Source: Methanothermobacter sp049720995
GTDB taxonomy: Archaea > Methanobacteriota > Methanobacteria > Methanobacteriales > Methanothermobacteraceae
Direction of reading: 5' to 3'
Length of the DNA stretch: 25,557 nucleotides
NCBI RefSeq assembly: GCF_049720995.1
Contig: NZ_JBNASF010000022.1
Location: forward strand, 1 to 25,557
The position numbers and the translations under genes were made by a program. Shown here piece after piece: positions 24,666-25,557 of the stretch; position 1 is the stretch's first letter, and each line of letters starts with the position of its first letter. The notes beneath the pieces were generated by a model, which was given only the letters and a program-made list of their open reading frames with translations, searched no databases and was not told where the DNA came from.

Positions 24666-25420
24666 TGGGTGTAGGATTTTGTAACACTCCCAGATGCAAC
24701 CGAACCATGGGGTGACCGGACCTCAGCTGTAACTGCAGGAATGCCTGCAAGGTTGCAGACATCCTCAAGGGCTCCTGGATAATCCTTACCTGCCACCTGT
24801 GATGGTATGAGGGCTGATCCGCTGTAACGGCTCATGTATGATGCCATCCTGTAGCTCTCATAGGTGGGTATCCTTGTGCAGAGGATCGATGTTTTCCCGG
24901 GCACTCCGCCTGGTCTTGTTGAGTGGAAGTCCCCCACGGCACTCACGCCCCTTGAAGCAGCCACCTGAACTATCCTATTGGATGGTGTGCCCCTGACATT
25001 TGCAATGCTGTTGGGGTTCTTACCATTCCAGTACCTGGAACTCCGGGCAGTGGATGATGGTATAAGGAAAGGTACAACGTAGACCGTCCCCTTTATACTC
25101 TTACCTGAAAGGTAATTTATGAGTTTAACAGCAGCAATTGAAGCTGGAAGTTCATTTCCATGGACACCTGCAACTATGATAACCTTCCTGCCACCATTCC
25201 CAAATGTAAACATCGGTGTGCCCTTTTTTGCGGCCTGAAAAACCTCCGATGTTACCGGTGTGTGAGGGGAGTGGTGCCTGATGTAATAGTTCCTTGATAC
25301 ATCCCCCCCGGTCCCGGTATAGATAATCTCAGTTTTGAGTGCCGAAGCCACGGGGAGAGATGAAAGGAAAAGTGCAACTGTAATTAGAATCGTTAAAAAT
25401 TTCAAAGGTGCTTTTCTCAT
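24629..25420 (-). CDS. Secreted M14-like (succinylglutamate desuccinylase/aspartoacylase-type) hydrolase
   Basis: The 263-aa protein begins with a clear signal peptide (about 1-27, hydrophobic core FLTILITVALFLSSLPVASA), so it is exported. The mature part has the M14-type zinc site: HGNE in VAGVHGNELPAS (HxxE), a later histidine in VGDFHSTRPGG, and a catalytic-type glutamate in AVTAEVRSPHG. The family cleaves amide bonds next to a free carboxylate. A role on pseudomurein peptides or other extracellular substrates is plausible but unproven. The ATG is five bases after AGGTGA; the in-frame GTG nine bases upstream overlaps that site. The TATA-like ATATATAAT at 25458-25450 is its promoter. Its 3' end is duplicated downstream, and a 53-base tandem repeat starts just upstream of the TATA box. 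Confidence 0.78.
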   Translation of the reverse strand: MRKAPLKFLTILITVALFLSSLPVASALKTEIIYTGTGGDVSRNYYIRHHSPHTPVTSEVFQAAKKGTPMFTFGNGGRKVIIVAGVHGNELPASIAAVKLINYLSGKSIKGTVYVVPFLIPSSTARSSRYWNGKNPNSIANVRGTPSNRIVQVAASRGVSAVGDFHSTRPGGVPGKTSILCTRIPTYESYRMASYMSRYSGSALIPSQVAGKDYPGALEDVCNLAGIPAVTAEVRSPHGSVASGSVTKSYTQMIAFLRYNGVI

Positions 25421-25449
25421 AATCCTCACCTGCCATATCTATATTCAGC

Positions 25450-25458
25450 ATTATATAT
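25450..25458 (-). promoter_or_regulatory. TATA promoter of the right-edge M14-like gene
   Basis: The minus-strand ATATATAAT predicts a transcript start near 25428-25433, leaving a very short leader that still includes the AGGTGA ribosome binding site. The 53-base repeat directly upstream would occupy the position of upstream regulatory elements. Confidence 0.55.
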
Positions 25459-25459
25459 T

Positions 25460-25557
25460 GGTTTTTTGGTTCCAGAAAAAAAGGACATGAACAAACCAAT
25501 CATCTCTATACTGGTTTTTTGGTTCCAGAAAAAAAGGACATGAACAAACCAATCATC
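25460..25557. repeat. Tandem repeat, period 53, at right edge
   Basis: A 45-base block (starting GGTTTTTTGGTTCC and ending CAAACCAATCATC) occurs at 25460-25504 and again, identical, at 25513-25557, where the window ends. Each unit has T6 on the plus strand, T7 on the minus strand, and imperfect inverted arms (TTGGTT and AACCAA). Further copies may lie beyond the window. Confidence 0.85.

Overview
The window looks like chromosome from a thermophilic hydrogenotrophic methanogen of the genus Methanothermobacter or a close relative in the Methanobacteriales. The grounds are archaeal TATA-box promoters, strong GGAGGTGAT-type ribosome binding sites with frequent GTG and TTG starts, genes for methanofuran, methanopterin, coenzyme B and ether-lipid synthesis, and secreted proteins with pseudomurein-type domains. 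The gene order resembles the region I remember around MTH826-MTH850 of M. thermautotrophicus Delta H, but I could not check this. I see no rRNA, tRNA, IS element, prophage or CRISPR array.

Layout. (1) Positions 128-5789, minus strand, read from right to left: a Tes/MJ0619-type radical SAM enzyme, mptG (first step of methanopterin synthesis), a homoaconitase-type small subunit, a zinc-ribbon protein, pcm (isoaspartyl repair) and a MiaB/CDKAL1-type tRNA methylthiotransferase. The genes are closely spaced and may form one operon. (2) carS (CDP-archaeol synthase) is divergent from the radical SAM gene. (3) Positions 6628-13290, minus strand: a DUF460 RNase H-like coiled-coil protein, wecB, wecC, mfnD, mfnF and a signal-anchored M14-like hydrolase, with gaps of only a few bases or overlaps. 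truA lies upstream on the same strand with its own promoter. (4) A plus-strand EamA transporter and, convergent to it, a V4R-domain protein. (5) Plus-strand hisA-ribL, convergent with a minus-strand pseudomurein endoisopeptidase-like (C71/transglutaminase fold) secreted protein. (6) Plus-strand argC, then a flavodoxin-secF-secD-pyrI-wall-protein run. (7) A minus-strand secreted M14-like hydrolase at the right edge.

How the genes fit together. MfnD and MfnF act in the same late part of methanofuran synthesis, MptG starts methanopterin, and the YLRT-type small subunit points to coenzyme B. The radical SAM enzyme lies between a lipid gene (carS) and a pterin gene (mptG), and both functions have been proposed for its family. 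Four genes (the C71-like protein, the PMBR/CWB2-like protein and the two M14-like proteins) encode exported proteins that could act on the pseudomurein sacculus. SecD and SecF of the export machinery are encoded directly upstream of one of them.

Non-coding structure. Three of the four convergent gene junctions contain direct repeats, and in each the repeats include or resemble the 3' end of a flanking gene. Both window edges are also tandem repeats (periods 31 and 53). The most unusual single observation is that the C71-like gene appears to start at an ATT codon, placed correctly behind a GGAGG ribosome binding site, with a hairpin in its leader. The longest stretch without a gene is 24254-24628. 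It holds a 65-bp tandem repeat with TATA-like boxes, a GC-rich hairpin and the duplicated tail of the M14-like gene.
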